Shown here: piece after piece, positions 35,408 to 44,161 of the stretch
Position numbering within the stretch: position 1 is the stretch's first letter
Layout of the letters: each line of letters opens with the position of its first letter
Source: Propionicimonas paludicola
GTDB lineage: Bacteria; Actinomycetota; Actinomycetes; Propionibacteriales; Propionibacteriaceae
Reading direction: 5' to 3'
Length of the DNA stretch: 64,000 bases
Assembly: GCF_002563675.1 (NCBI RefSeq)
Contig: NZ_PDJC01000001.1
Span: 1,054,001-1,118,000 of the forward strand
The notes under the pieces: generated by a model
What the model saw: only the letters and a program-made list of their open reading frames with translations
Told to the model about the DNA's origin: nothing
Databases searched by the model: none
Made by a program: the position numbers and the translations under genes

Positions 35408-36721
35408 ATGGAGTCCACCACCAGTGCCGCAGCCGAAGTCGCCACGCTATGCAGCGAGCTGATCCGCTTCGACACCTCCAACTTCGGACCCGATGGTGCC
35501 GCCGGTGAGCGGGAGGCCACCGAGTACGTCGCCGCCAAGCTCGACGAGGTCGGGATCACCAGCCAACTGTTCGAGTCCGAGCCTCGGCGCACGTCGCTGG
35601 TGGCCGAGTGGGCCCCCGATGGCTGCGACCGCAGCCTGCCGCCGCTGCTGATCCACGGGCACACCGACGTGGTCCCGGCCATGGCCGCCGACTGGCAGGT
35701 CGATCCGTTCGCCGGCGAGATCGTTGACGGCTATGTCTGGGGCCGCGGCGCGGTCGACATGAAGGACTTCGACGCCATCATCTTGTCGGTCATCCGGCAG
35801 CGCCAGCGGGAGGGTCGGGCACCGCGGCGTCCGATTCGGCTGGTGTTCACCGCGGACGAGGAGGCCGGCGGCCCGCTGGGCTCGGGTTGGCTGGCCGAGC
35901 ATCACCCGGAGCTGATCGGCGACTGCACCGAGGCCATCGGTGAGGTGGGTGGCTTCTCGCTGACCGTGAACGACCAGCGGCTCTATCTGATCCAAACCGC
36001 CGAGAAGGGGCTGGCCTGGCTGAACCTGATCGCTCAGGGCAGCGCTGGGCACGGCTCGATGCGCAATGACGACAACGCCATCACCGAACTGGCAGCCGCG
36101 GTCTCCCGGATCGGCTCCTACCAGTGGCCGGCGCGGATCCGTCCGGCCCAGCAGCAGTTCCTGGATGCCGTCGAGGACGTCCTGGGCGTCGAGGTGAGCA
36201 CCGATGACGCCGAGACCACCTTGGCCCGGCTCGGTTCGATCGCCCGGATGGTCGGAGCAACCATGGCCAACACCGCCAACCCGACCATGTTGTCCGGCGG
36301 CTACAAGGTCAACGTGATCCCCGGCCAGGCCAGCGCCGGCATCGACGGACGATTCATCCCCGGCTACGAGCAGGAGTTCTACGAGACCATCGCCGAACTG
36401 CTCGGCGACAAGGTGCGCTACGAGGTGATCACCGGTGATGTCGCCGTCGAGACCAGCTTCGACGGGGCACTGGTTGCAGCCATGCAGGCCAGCCTGCAGA
36501 CGGCTGACCCTGGCTCGCTGGCGGTGCCCTTCATGATGAGCGCCGGCACCGACGCCAAAGCCTGGTCCAAGCTCGGCGTCCGCTGCTTCGGCTTCGCGCC
36601 GCTGCGGCTGCCGCCCGAACTCGACTTCATCTCGCTGTTCCACGGCGTGGACGAGCGGGTGCCGGTGGAGTCCTTGGAGTTCGGCTGCCAGGTCCTGGAC
36701 GACTTCCTGGACCGCGCCTGA
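35408..36721 (+). CDS. M20 family metallopeptidase (dipeptidase/deacylase-like)
   Basis: A 437-residue cytosolic zinc hydrolase. Metal-binding motifs of the M20 family are seen: LLIHGHTDVVPA (His and Asp, near residue 80-90), GRGAVDMKD (Asp), the catalytic glutamates in VFTADEEAGG (near 160) and a late histidine in FHGVDERVP. The dimerisation domain begins around residue 200 (KGLAWLNLIAQGSAGHGSM). Relatives include ArgE/DapE and dipeptidases; specificity cannot be inferred. The ATG at 35408 is chosen over an upstream frame to 35378 because the protein starts at the usual position relative to motifs. Confidence 0.9.
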   Translation: MESTTSAAAEVATLCSELIRFDTSNFGPDGAAGEREATEYVAAKLDEVGITSQLFESEPRRTSLVAEWAPDGCDRSLPPLLIHGHTDVVPAMAADWQVDPFAGEIVDGYVWGRGAVDMKDFDAIILSVIRQRQREGRAPRRPIRLVFTADEEAGGPLGSGWLAEHHPELIGDCTEAIGEVGGFSLTVNDQRLYLIQTAEKGLAWLNLIAQGSAGHGSMRNDDNAITELAAAVSRIGSYQWPARIRPAQQQFLDAVEDVLGVEVSTDDAETTLARLGSIARMVGATMANTANPTMLSGGYKVNVIPGQASAGIDGRFIPGYEQEFYETIAELLGDKVRYEVITGDVAVETSFDGALVAAMQASLQTADPGSLAVPFMMSAGTDAKAWSKLGVRCFGFAPLRLPPELDFISLFHGVDERVPVESLEFGCQVLDDFLDRA

Positions 36722-36722
36722 G

Positions 36723-37295
36723 CTAGGCCGGACGCTCGCCGCAGGCCGCTTTGGCCACGATGGTGGCGATCCGAGCCGCCTTGGTTTCGGGACGCTTGGC
36801 CATGGCGATCGAGGTGAGCCCGAACTTGCGCACGCTCGGCGGGAACCTGTCCCAGGCAGCCCGGGCCGCCGGGTTGGCGTTCAGGGCGGCGGTCAGTTCG
36901 TCGGGCTCCTGCAGGGCCTCGGCCGAATCCAGCAGCGTCCAGGAGCCGTCGGCCTTGGCCTGGTCGATCACCGCGCGCCCGGCCGGCTGGATCCGTCCCT
37001 GCCGCTCCAACTCGAGGATCCGGGCCTTGTTCGTGGCTGCCCAGCCGCTGCCGGGCTTGCGCGGTGCCACCCACTGGGCGGTCCGCTCGTCGTCGATCAG
37101 CTTGGCCTGCCCGTCGATCCAGCCCCAGCACAGCGCCTCGCAGACCACGTCCTCGTAGCTCACCGTCGGGCGACCGGTCACCGAGCGCCAGCGGACCAGC
37201 CAGACTCCAGTGCCGCGGCCGTGGTTCTCGGCCAGCCATGTGCGCAGCTCGGCCAGGTCGGACGGATGGAACAACTCGGCATCGGCAGCAGCCAT
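36723..37295 (-). CDS. YdeI/OmpD-associated family protein
   Basis: A 190-residue cytosolic protein. The N-terminal half reads LAELRTWLAENHGRGTGVWL and EDVVCEALCWGWIDGQAKLIDD, and the C-terminal half has the helical segment ALNANPAARAAWDRFPPSVRKF and the terminal motif RPETKAARIATIVAKAACGERP. This is the YdeI/OmpD-associated family, implicated in peptide and bacteriocin resistance in some bacteria, though the mechanism is not known. AGGAG lies 7 bases before the ATG at 37295. It is convergent with the M20 peptidase gene, only one base apart. Confidence 0.85.
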   Translation of the reverse strand: MAAADAELFHPSDLAELRTWLAENHGRGTGVWLVRWRSVTGRPTVSYEDVVCEALCWGWIDGQAKLIDDERTAQWVAPRKPGSGWAATNKARILELERQGRIQPAGRAVIDQAKADGSWTLLDSAEALQEPDELTAALNANPAARAAWDRFPPSVRKFGLTSIAMAKRPETKAARIATIVAKAACGERPA

Positions 37296-37310
37296 CACAC
37301 GGCTCCTCGG

Positions 37311-38300
37311 CTAGGGGGTCAGCGTCGGTTCGTACCCTTCACGCATGGTGTTCGGGCCGCCGGACACGTCGTCCAGGGCGGACACGATCTCGTCGGGAAG
37401 TTCAATCTGATCACAGTCGAGGTAGGGCTGGAGTTGGGCGACCGTGCGAGCGCCCAGCAGGGGAGCGGTCACCCCGGGAGCGTCCCGCACCCACAGCAAT
37501 GCCACCTGGGCCGCACTGAGCCCCAGCCCGTCGGCCGCGGTCGACACGGCGTCCACGACAGCGCGGGATCGGGCCTCCAAGTAGGGCTCGACGAACCAGG
37601 CGAAGTGTTCGCTGGCTCCGCGGGAACCCTTGGGCCGGGAGTTGCGGTACTTGCCGGTGAGCACGCCGCGGCCGATCGGGGACCAGGGCAGCAGCCCCAT
37701 CCCGAATGCCCGGATGGCTGGGATCACTTCGACCTCGGCGCGGCGGGCCAGCAGTGAGTACTCCACCTGGGCGCTGGACAGGGGCGTCCGACCCGGGAAG
37801 GCGGCCTGCCAGGTCGCGGCCTGGGCGGTCTGCCAGCCCACGAAGTTGCACACCCCGGCGTAGCGGACGTCGCCAGCAGCCACAGCGGTGTCGATGGCGG
37901 CCAGCGACTCCTCCAGCGGCGCCTGACCCCAGGCGTGCAGCTGCCACAGATCCAGGTAGTCGGTGCCCAGCCGGCGCAGCGAGGCGCGCAGGTCCTCCAG
38001 CAGAGCGGTCCGGGAGGTGTCCACCACGCGCTGGCCGTCCCGCACTCCGAAGCCGGCCTTGGTGGCGATCACCAGCTGGTCGCGAGCGACCTCGCCGGCC
38101 CGGATCAGCCGTCCGATGATCCGCTCGGCGTCGCCTTCGGCGTAGGCCGCAGCAGTGTCGATCAGGTTGCCGCCGGCGTCCACGAAGCCGGCCAGCAGTG
38201 GACGGGCGTCCTCCAGCCGGGTCTCCCGCCCCCAGGTAAGCGTGCCGAGGCCGAGCTGCGATACCTGCAGCCCGGAGACCCCGACCGACCGCTTCCTCAT
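37311..38300 (-). CDS. Aldo/keto reductase
   Basis: A 329-residue NADPH-dependent oxidoreductase of the AKR superfamily. The catalytic tetrad region is visible: NLIDTAAAYAEGDAERIIG (Asp and Tyr near residues 46-53), ATKAGFG (Lys near 80) and the His in LWQLHAWGQ (near 122). A C-terminal cofactor-binding segment APLLGARTVAQLQPYL is present. Most similar to YajO/Tas-type reductases of unknown substrate. Its start overlaps the stop of uppP on the same strand, so the two are cotranscribed. Confidence 0.92.
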   Translation of the reverse strand: MRKRSVGVSGLQVSQLGLGTLTWGRETRLEDARPLLAGFVDAGGNLIDTAAAYAEGDAERIIGRLIRAGEVARDQLVIATKAGFGVRDGQRVVDTSRTALLEDLRASLRRLGTDYLDLWQLHAWGQAPLEESLAAIDTAVAAGDVRYAGVCNFVGWQTAQAATWQAAFPGRTPLSSAQVEYSLLARRAEVEVIPAIRAFGMGLLPWSPIGRGVLTGKYRNSRPKGSRGASEHFAWFVEPYLEARSRAVVDAVSTAADGLGLSAAQVALLWVRDAPGVTAPLLGARTVAQLQPYLDCDQIELPDEIVSALDDVSGGPNTMREGYEPTLTP

Positions 38301-39142
38301 ACCGCCGGGATCACCCCGCTGATCAGCAGACCGGCCAGCACCAGACCGAGCAGCACCCGGTAGATGATGAAGCCGGTGAAGTCATTGCGGGAGACGAACT
38401 TGAGCAGCCAGGCGATCGAGAAGTAGGCCACGATGCCGGACACCACGGTGCCGATTCCGGTGGCCAGCCAGCCCACGCCGCCGGCGGTGCCGATGGCGTC
38501 CGCCGCACTGATCGCCTGGAAACCGCCGGAGACGACCAGGGTGGGAATGCCGATGAAGAAGCTCATCCGGGTGGCGGCGACCCGATCCAGGCCGCGGAAC
38601 ATGCCGGTGGAGATGGTGGCGCCGGAGCGGGAGACGCCGGGCACCAGTGAGATCACCTGGACCAGGCCGATCAGGGCACCGTCCTTCCAGGTCACAGTGT
38701 CTTCCGTGCGGACGGCCTTGGCGATCCGGTCGGCGGCGAACATCACCAAGCTCCAGCCGATCAGGCCGATCACGACTGCCCACAGGTTGCGCAGCGGGCC
38801 TTCGACAAGGTCCTTCAGCGCGAATGCGACCAGGCCGGTGACCAGGAAGCCGATGATGATGGCCCAGCCCATCTTGTAGTCGGGGTCATCGCGATGCTCG
38901 GCCTTGGTCAGACCGCGGAACCAGCCGGTGGCGAACCGGACGATGTCGGACCAGAAGTAGATGATCGAGGCGATCATGGCCCCAACCTGGATGATCGCGG
39001 TGAACGCGGTCACGCTCGGGTCGGCCACGTTGTAGCCGAGCAGGCCCTCCATGATCGTCAGGTGGCCGGTGCTCGAAATCGGCAGGAACTCGGTCACTCC
39101 TTCCACGATTCCGAACAGAATTGCTTGCCACCAGTCGATCAT
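38297..39142 (-). CDS. uppP: Undecaprenyl-diphosphatase UppP (BacA)
   Basis: UppP recycles undecaprenyl pyrophosphate, the lipid carrier of peptidoglycan precursors, and gives bacitracin tolerance. The 281-residue protein has eight or more hydrophobic helices with the two catalytic motifs: GIVEGVTEFLPISSTGHL (residues 11-28, (E/Q)xxE and SSTGH) and LVPGVSRSGATIST (PGxSRSxxT, near residue 170). Both are complete. It is the first gene of a leftward pair with the aldo/keto reductase and divergent from mshC. Confidence 0.96.
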   Translation of the reverse strand: MIDWWQAILFGIVEGVTEFLPISSTGHLTIMEGLLGYNVADPSVTAFTAIIQVGAMIASIIYFWSDIVRFATGWFRGLTKAEHRDDPDYKMGWAIIIGFLVTGLVAFALKDLVEGPLRNLWAVVIGLIGWSLVMFAADRIAKAVRTEDTVTWKDGALIGLVQVISLVPGVSRSGATISTGMFRGLDRVAATRMSFFIGIPTLVVSGGFQAISAADAIGTAGGVGWLATGIGTVVSGIVAYFSIAWLLKFVSRNDFTGFIIYRVLLGLVLAGLLISGVIPAV

Positions 39143-39213
39143 TCTTGCCCTTCCAGGGAGTGCAGGTCGCGGCCAGCTTAGTGCCCGATCCCGATGGCAC
39201 TAGGCTGCCGGAC

Positions 39214-40500
39214 ATGCGTTCTTGGGCGGGTGTCTCGGTGCCGGAACTGCCTGGTCGAGGCGGACGTGTGCAGGTGCACGACACCGTCACCCAGACTCTG
39301 ATGCCGGTCGGCCCCGAGCACGGCGAGGCCCGGCTCTACGCCTGTGGGATCACCCCCTACGACGCCACCCACCTGGGTCATGCCTTCACCTATGTCGGTG
39401 TCGATCTGCTGGTGAGGTCCTGGCTGGATGCCGGCCTGCGCGTCCGCTACGCCCAGAACGTGACCGACGTGGACGATCCGCTGCTGGAGCGGGCCGAGGC
39501 CACCGGCGACGACTGGCAGCGGCTGGCCACCGAGCAGGTCGAGCTGTACCGCAGCGATCTCAGTGCGCTTCGGGTGCTCCCGCCGGCCGAGCTGACCGGG
39601 GTGGTGGACAGCATCGAGCTGGTCGTTCAGCTGATCGAGCGGCTGCGCGATCGGGGAGCGGTCTATCAGCTCAGCGGCCAGGACCACCCGGACTGGTACT
39701 TCGCCAACCCGGACCCGATCCCGCTGCTGCGGGGGCTGGGCATCGATGAGCCGCAGGCGCGGGAGATCTTCGCCGAGCGCGGCGGCGATCCGGATCGTGC
39801 CGGCAAGCGTGGCCCGTTCGACTGCCTGGTCTGGCGCGCCGAGCGTCCTGGCGAGCCGGCCTGGGACTCCGCGCTGGGTCGTGGACGTCCGGGTTGGCAT
39901 GTCGAGTGCACGGCGATCGCCCTGCACCGACTGGGCACCGCCTTCGACGTCCAGGCCGGCGGCTCCGACCTGGCCTTTCCGCATCATCCGATGTGCGCGG
40001 CCGAGGCCACCGCGCTCACCGGGGAGCCGTTCGCTACCGCCTTCCTGCACACCGGGATGGTCGGTCTGGACGGCACCAAGATGAGCAAGTCGCTGGGGAA
40101 CCTGGTCTTCGTCAGCCGGCTGCTGGCCGACGGCGCGGACCCGATGGCCATCCGGCTGGTCCTGCTGGCCCAGCACTATCGCCGCGACTGGGAGTACAAC
40201 TCGCACCTGCTGGCAGAGGCCGCGCAGCGGCTGGACCGGTGGCGTAGCGCGGTGGCGCGCCCGTCCGGCCCGTCCGCATTGCCGGTGCTGGAGGAGGTCC
40301 GGGGGCACCTGCGCGACGACCTGGACGCCCCGTCCGCGCTGGCCGTGATCGATCGCTGGGCCGAAGAAGCCCTGGCCGGACAGGGTTCGGACCAGACCGC
40401 GCCGGCCCTGATCGCGGAGCTGGCCGACGCCCTGCTGGGGGTCGAGCTCGAGTCCGCTCGCACCCTGGCGCCGGTGCAGCCGGGCGGCGCGCCCCGGTAG
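39214..40500 (+). CDS. mshC: Cysteine:glucosaminyl-inositol ligase MshC (mycothiol synthesis)
   Basis: MshC joins cysteine to GlcN-inositol in mycothiol biosynthesis, using ATP. The 428-residue protein is a class I aminoacyl-tRNA synthetase homologue close to Cys[18 protein letters not shown] contains the zinc-binding Cys and the HIGH-like motif, [16 protein letters not shown] the second zinc motif, and KMSKS is present as [12 protein letters not shown]. It lacks the C-terminal tRNA-binding domain of CysRS. The ATG at 39214 is chosen as the best-placed start. Mycothiol is confined to actinobacteria, so this is a taxonomic marker. Confidence 0.93.
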   Translation: MRSWAGVSVPELPGRGGRVQVHDTVTQTLMPVGPEHGEARLYACGITPYDATHLGHAFTYVGVDLLVRSWLDAGLRVRYAQNVTDVDDPLLERAEATGDDWQRLATEQVELYRSDLSALRVLPPAELTGVVDSIELVVQLIERLRDRGAVYQLSGQDHPDWYFANPDPIPLLRGLGIDEPQAREIFAERGGDPDRAGKRGPFDCLVWRAERPGEPAWDSALGRGRPGWHVECTAIALHRLGTAFDVQAGGSDLAFPHHPMCAAEATALTGEPFATAFLHTGMVGLDGTKMSKSLGNLVFVSRLLADGADPMAIRLVLLAQHYRRDWEYNSHLLAEAAQRLDRWRSAVARPSGPSALPVLEEVRGHLRDDLDAPSALAVIDRWAEEALAGQGSDQTAPALIAELADALLGVELESARTLAPVQPGGAPR

Positions 40501-40510
40501 GCTGCCCGGC

Positions 40511-40777
40511 GTGAGTAAAACCTTCGACGAGTTGTTCGCCGAGCTGCGCGATCGTGCGGCCACCGGCCAGGAGAGTTCGGGCACTGTGCGCGCTCTGCAG
40601 GCCGGCGTCCATTCGATCGGGAAGAAGGTCGTCGAAGAGGCCGCCGAAGTCTGGATGGCCGCCGAGTTCCAGTCCAAGGCGGAGGCCGCCGAGGAGATCA
40701 GCCAGCTGCTCTACCACCTCCAGGTGATGATGCTGGCCCTCGACTTGGACCTCGAAGACGTCTACGAGTACCTGTGA
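40511..40777 (+). CDS. hisE: Phosphoribosyl-ATP pyrophosphatase HisE
   Basis: HisE carries out the second step of histidine biosynthesis, hydrolysing phosphoribosyl-ATP to phosphoribosyl-AMP. The 88-residue protein has the MazG-like helical fold with acidic metal ligands in [15 protein letters not shown] (EExxE) and [17 protein letters not shown] (ExxD-like). It starts with GTG 10 bases after mshC and overlaps hisG by four bases. In this group HisE and HisI are separate genes. The length is normal. Confidence 0.95.
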   Translation: MSKTFDELFAELRDRAATGQESSGTVRALQAGVHSIGKKVVEEAAEVWMAAEFQSKAEAAEEISQLLYHLQVMMLALDLDLEDVYEYL

Positions 40778-41643
40778 TGGCGGGCCAGATGAACTCCTTG
40801 CTGAAGGTTGCGGTTCCCAACAAGGGCTCGCTGGCCGAGGCGGCCGCCTCGATGCTGCGTGAGGCCGGCTACCGGCAGCGCAACGACCTCAAGGATTTGG
40901 TGCTGGTTGATGAGACCAACGGCGTCGAGTTCTACTACCTGCGCCCCAAGGACATCGCCGTGTACGTGGGCGAGGGAACCCTCGATCTGGGAATCACCGG
41001 ACGCGACATGCTGCTCGACTCCGGCGCTCAGGCCGAGGAGGTCAAGGCGCTCGGCTTCGGTGGCACCCGGTTCCGGTTCGCTGCTCCCGGTGGCGCCTCG
41101 ATGACCGTCGCTGATCTGAACGGCAAGCGGATCGCCACCTCCTACTCGGGCTTGGTGTCCACCTACCTGGCCGGTCGGGGCGTGTCGGCGCGGCTGATTC
41201 ATCTCGATGGCGCGGTCGAGAGCTCGGTACGACTCGGCGTGGCCGATGTGGTGGCCGACGTCGTTGAGACCGGCACCACCTTGAAGCGGGCCGGCTTGGA
41301 GCTGTTCGGTGATCCGATCCTGGTCTCCGAGGCGATCTTGATCCAGCGTGCCGGTGTGGCCGCGCCGGACGGCCTGGATCTGCTGATCCGGCGGCTCAGT
41401 GGCGTCATCACCGCTCGTGACTACCTGATGGTCGACTACAACGTCCCCCGCGAGAAGCTGGAAGCGGCCACCGCCATCACTCCCGGGCTGGACTCGCCGA
41501 CGGTGTCTCCGCTGGCCCGCGAGGGTTGGGTTGCCGTCCGGGCCATGATCCCGGCCAAGCAGGCACAGCAGGTGATGGACGACCTGTGGGCCACCGGCGC
41601 GGACGCCATCCTGGTCACCAAGATCCACGCCTGCCGGATCTGA
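40774..41643 (+). CDS. hisG: ATP phosphoribosyltransferase HisG (long form)
   Basis: HisG catalyses the first, feedback-regulated step of histidine synthesis. The 289-residue protein is the long form, with the catalytic type-IV phosphoribosyltransferase fold ([37 protein letters not shown]; the PRPP loop region [19 protein letters not shown]) and a C-terminal ACT-like/PII-like regulatory domain (residues ~205-289) that binds histidine. GTG 40774, ATG 40777 and ATG 40789 are all possible starts; typical HisG proteins begin at the segment encoded from 40789. It overlaps hisE by 4 bases. Confidence 0.95.
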   Translation: MMAGQMNSLLKVAVPNKGSLAEAAASMLREAGYRQRNDLKDLVLVDETNGVEFYYLRPKDIAVYVGEGTLDLGITGRDMLLDSGAQAEEVKALGFGGTRFRFAAPGGASMTVADLNGKRIATSYSGLVSTYLAGRGVSARLIHLDGAVESSVRLGVADVVADVVETGTTLKRAGLELFGDPILVSEAILIQRAGVAAPDGLDLLIRRLSGVITARDYLMVDYNVPREKLEAATAITPGLDSPTVSPLAREGWVAVRAMIPAKQAQQVMDDLWATGADAILVTKIHACRI

Positions 41644-41653
41644 GCGTCCCCGA

Positions 41654-41683
41654 TTGGGCGCGGAGCGCTGTGTCGGCTAGAAT
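41654..41683 (+). promoter_or_regulatory. Candidate promoter of infC-rpmI-rplT
   Basis: A TAGAAT (-10, 41678-41683) is preceded 18 bases upstream by TTGGGC (-35, 41654-41659). Transcription would start near 41690, giving a leader of about 190 bases before infC. The -10 is a good match for the principal sigma factor; the -35 is weaker. Confidence 0.55.
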
Positions 41684-41777
41684 CGATCCGATCGACTGCG
41701 CCGTGAAGTAGGCAGTCCGCGAAAGTGGAGACCCGAGCTCCCACCTGATCACCCCAGAGGTGACGGGTCGGTACTGC

Positions 41778-41834
41778 GCCGAAGACTCGTCTTCGGCCGC
41801 TGTTTGGGGTTCCCGCTACGCGGGAGCCCTTTTT
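41778..41834 (+). promoter_or_regulatory. infC leader: antiterminator-like hairpin and intrinsic terminator
   Basis: The leader carries a perfect 8-bp hairpin (GCCGAAGA-CTCG-TCTTCGGC, 41778-41797) and, 9 bases later, a 10-bp stem (41807-41816 with 41820-41829, loop TAC) followed by TTTTT (41830-41834). This is a canonical intrinsic terminator placed 46 bases before the infC start, so expression of infC-rpmI-rplT is probably attenuated. Upstream, CACCT...AGGTG (about 41741-41762) can pair and may compete. In other bacteria such leaders respond to L20 or IF3; the actinobacterial equivalent is not known to me in detail. Confidence 0.8.
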
Positions 41835-41879
41835 CATTGCCGGTCGAACGCCCAACAGCACACGAGTCTTGGAGGACAC

Positions 41880-42569
41880 ATCAGCACTGAACCGCGGATC
41901 AATGAGCGCATCAAGGTTCCCGAGGTGCGCCTGGTCGGCCCGGCCGGAGAGCAGGTCGGCATCGTCCGGATCGACGACGCCTTGAGGCTGGCCCGTGAGG
42001 CCGACCTGGACCTGGTGGAGGTTGCGCCGATGGCGCGGCCGCCGGTCGCGAAGTTGATGGACTACGGCAAGTTCAAGTACGAGGCTGCGCAGAAGGCTCG
42101 TGAGTCCCGTCGCAACCAGACGAACACGATCATCAAGGAAATGAAGCTGCGACCCAAGATCGACAGCCACGACTACGAGACCAAGAAGGGTCACGTCGTC
42201 CGCTTCCTGAAGGCCGGGGACAAGGTGAAGATCACCATCATGTTCCGTGGCCGTGAGCAGAGCCGTCCCGAGCTGGGCTTCAACTTGCTGAAGAAGCTGG
42301 CCGACGATGTGGCCGAGGATGGCTTCATCGAGTCCGCACCCAAGCAGGACGGTCGCAACATGCTCATGGTGCTCTCGCCGACCCGCAAGAAGACCGAGGC
42401 CAAGGTTGAGGTCGAGGCCGCCAAGGCGGCTCGGGCGGCACAGCGGGAGGCCAGCCTTGAGGCCGAGCGTCAGCAAGAAGCAGAGCTTCGGGCAGCGGCG
42501 GCAGCTGCTGCTCAACCGAAGAAGAAGCGGGGTCCCGCCGACAACATGGACCCCGACATCGACCTGTAA
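41880..42569 (+). CDS. infC: Translation initiation factor IF-3, AUC start
   Basis: IF-3 binds the 30S subunit, prevents premature 50S joining and proofreads start codons. The 229-residue product has the N-terminal domain ([18 protein letters not shown]), the linker helix, and the C-terminal domain ([40 protein letters not shown]). No ATG, GTG or TTG fits the N-terminus; GGAGG at 41871 sits 4 bases before an in-frame ATC at 41880, giving protein [10 protein letters not shown]-3 genes often use a rare start so IF-3 represses its own synthesis; here the codon is AUC. A Ala/Glu/Gln-rich tail of about 40 residues extends the usual ~180-residue protein. Confidence 0.93.
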   Translation: MSTEPRINERIKVPEVRLVGPAGEQVGIVRIDDALRLAREADLDLVEVAPMARPPVAKLMDYGKFKYEAAQKARESRRNQTNTIIKEMKLRPKIDSHDYETKKGHVVRFLKAGDKVKITIMFRGREQSRPELGFNLLKKLADDVAEDGFIESAPKQDGRNMLMVLSPTRKKTEAKVEVEAAKAARAAQREASLEAERQQEAELRAAAAAAAQPKKKRGPADNMDPDIDL

Positions 42570-42594
42570 AGAGAAGAAGAGTAAGGACTCAGCA

Positions 42595-42801
42595 ATGCCG
42601 AAGATGAAGACCCACTCGGGTGCCAAGAAGCGCTTCCGGGTCACCGGCTCGGGCAAGGTCATGCACCGTCAGGCAGGCAAGATGCACCTGAATGAGCACA
42701 AGCCGACCAGCCAGACTCGCCGGCTCGATGGTGACCAGGTGGTCGCCAAGGGTGATGCGAAGAAGGCTCTGAAGCTGCTCGGCGGCTACCGCGCCAAGTG
42801 A
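42595..42801 (+). CDS. rpmI: 50S ribosomal protein bL35
   Basis: A 68-residue very basic ribosomal protein. The family sequence PKMKTHSGAKKRFRVTGSGK, a central KMHLNEHKPTSQTRRL and the C-terminus DAKKALKLLGGYRAK are complete. It lies 25 bases after infC with rplT following after 31 bases, the conserved order infC-rpmI-rplT, and should be under the same leader control. Confidence 0.96.
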   Translation: MPKMKTHSGAKKRFRVTGSGKVMHRQAGKMHLNEHKPTSQTRRLDGDQVVAKGDAKKALKLLGGYRAK

Positions 42802-42832
42802 CGTCCAACTGATCGACAAGGAGTAAATCGAC

Positions 42833-43201
42833 ATGGCACGCGTGAAGCGCGCAGTGAATGCGCAGAAGAAGCGTCGTGAGGTCCTGGACGCAGCGTCCGG
42901 CTACCGGGGCCAGCGGTCCCGGCTGTACCGCAAGGCCAAGGAGCAGATGCTCCACTCGGCCACCTACGCCTACCGTGACCGCCGCGCTCGCAAGGGTGAC
43001 TTCCGGTCGCTCTGGATCCAGCGGATCAACGCGGCTTGCCGCGCCGAGGGGATGACCTACAACCGCTTCATCAACGGCCTCAAGATTGCCGGCGTTGAGG
43101 TGGACCGCAAGATCATGGCCGAGCTCGCGGTGAGCGATTCGGTGGCTTTTGCGGCGCTGGTGGCTATCGCCAAGGACAACCAGCCGGCCCAGGCCGCCTG
43201 A
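42833..43201 (+). CDS. rplT: 50S ribosomal protein bL20
   Basis: bL20 is an early 50S assembly protein that binds 23S rRNA. The 122-residue product starts [20 protein letters not shown] and shows [36 protein letters not shown] and [17 protein letters not shown]. In several bacteria L20 represses its own operon by binding the leader; whether it does so here via the structures at 41690-41880 is open. AAGGAG precedes the ATG. A GC-rich hairpin follows at 43218-43242. Confidence 0.97.
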   Translation: MARVKRAVNAQKKRREVLDAASGYRGQRSRLYRKAKEQMLHSATYAYRDRRARKGDFRSLWIQRINAACRAEGMTYNRFINGLKIAGVEVDRKIMAELAVSDSVAFAALVAIAKDNQPAQAA

Positions 43202-43217
43202 CCGAAGAGGTCTGCAG

Positions 43218-43242
43218 GCCGGGTCCGCGAGGCGGGCCCGGC
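43218..43242 (+). terminator. Hairpin after rplT
   Basis: An 11-bp stem with one G-T pair (GCCGGGTCCGC, loop GAG, GCGGGCCCGGC) 16 bases after the rplT stop and followed by CTTCTGC. Likely terminator of infC-rpmI-rplT, lacking a clean T-run. Confidence 0.65.
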
Positions 43243-43283
43243 CTTCTGCACTACAAAACCGAGGTGGGTGGAAGGAGGCGACG

Positions 43284-44147
43284 ATGACCGTCGCTCCACT
43301 AGAACTGCCCGAACCTTCGCAAGCTGTCCTGCGAGCGGCTCGGGCCCTGCAACGTCGCTCCGAACGGGCCGAAGCCGGCAAGTTCCTCGTTGAGGGGCGC
43401 CAAGCCGTCCGAGAAGCCCTGCGACTGGACGGTGTCGTCGAGTCGCTGTTCCTGCGCTGGGACGCCGCGCACGGCAACATCGACCTGATCGACGCCGCCA
43501 CCGAGGCCGGCGTGATCTGCTACGGCCTCAGCGAGCAGAACCTGGCCACGATCACCGACACGGTGACCCCGCAAGGCGTGGTCGCAGTCGCCAAGGCGAT
43601 CGACGTCCCGCTGAAGCAGGTCCTGCGTAAGCGCAAGAAGAAGGCTGACAAGCCCAAGAAGAAGCATCGCCGCAAGGACGTCTCGCTGGTGGTGATCTGC
43701 GCCCAGGTCCGCGACCCGGGCAACGCCGGGACGGTGATCCGCTGTGCGGACGCGTTCGGTGCGGACGCGGTGATCCTCAGCTCCGACTCGGTCGACCTGT
43801 ACAACCCCAAGACCGTCCGGGCCAGCGTGGGCAGCATCTTCCACCTGCCGGTGGTCGTCGGCGCCGACCTGCCCGAGGCGATCGCGGCCTGTCGAGCCGC
43901 GGGGATGCAGATCTTCGCCACCGATGGCGCCGCCGGCACCGACCTGACCGATCTGGACGAGGCGCTGGCCGCGCCGACCGCGTGGGTGATGGGCAACGAG
44001 TCCTGGGGCCTGCCGGTGGAGCACCTGGCGCTGGCCGACCAAACCGTGGCCGTGCCCATCTATGGCCAGGCCGAGAGCCTTAACCTGGCTACCGCTGCGG
44101 CGGTATGCCTGTATGCAAGTGCGAGCGCGCAGCGCGCATCCAACTGA
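43284..44147 (+). CDS. TrmH/SpoU family RNA 2'-O-methyltransferase
   Basis: A 287-residue SAM-dependent methyltransferase with a SPOUT knot. The N-terminal substrate-binding part (KFLVEGRQAVREAL) is followed by a Lys/Arg-rich insertion (RKRKKKADKPKKKHRRK, near residues 115-132) that may aid RNA contact. The knot motifs are VRDPGNAGTVIRCADAFGAD, VGSIFHLPVV and VMGNESWGLPVEHLALADQTVAVPIYG, with SLNLATAAAVCLY at the end. It likely methylates rRNA or tRNA; the exact target is uncertain (TsnR/RlmB-like). AAGGAGG lies 5 bases before the ATG. Confidence 0.9.
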   Translation: MTVAPLELPEPSQAVLRAARALQRRSERAEAGKFLVEGRQAVREALRLDGVVESLFLRWDAAHGNIDLIDAATEAGVICYGLSEQNLATITDTVTPQGVVAVAKAIDVPLKQVLRKRKKKADKPKKKHRRKDVSLVVICAQVRDPGNAGTVIRCADAFGADAVILSSDSVDLYNPKTVRASVGSIFHLPVVVGADLPEAIAACRAAGMQIFATDGAAGTDLTDLDEALAAPTAWVMGNESWGLPVEHLALADQTVAVPIYGQAESLNLATAAAVCLYASASAQRASN

Positions 44148-44161
44148 GGGGAGAGCTGACC

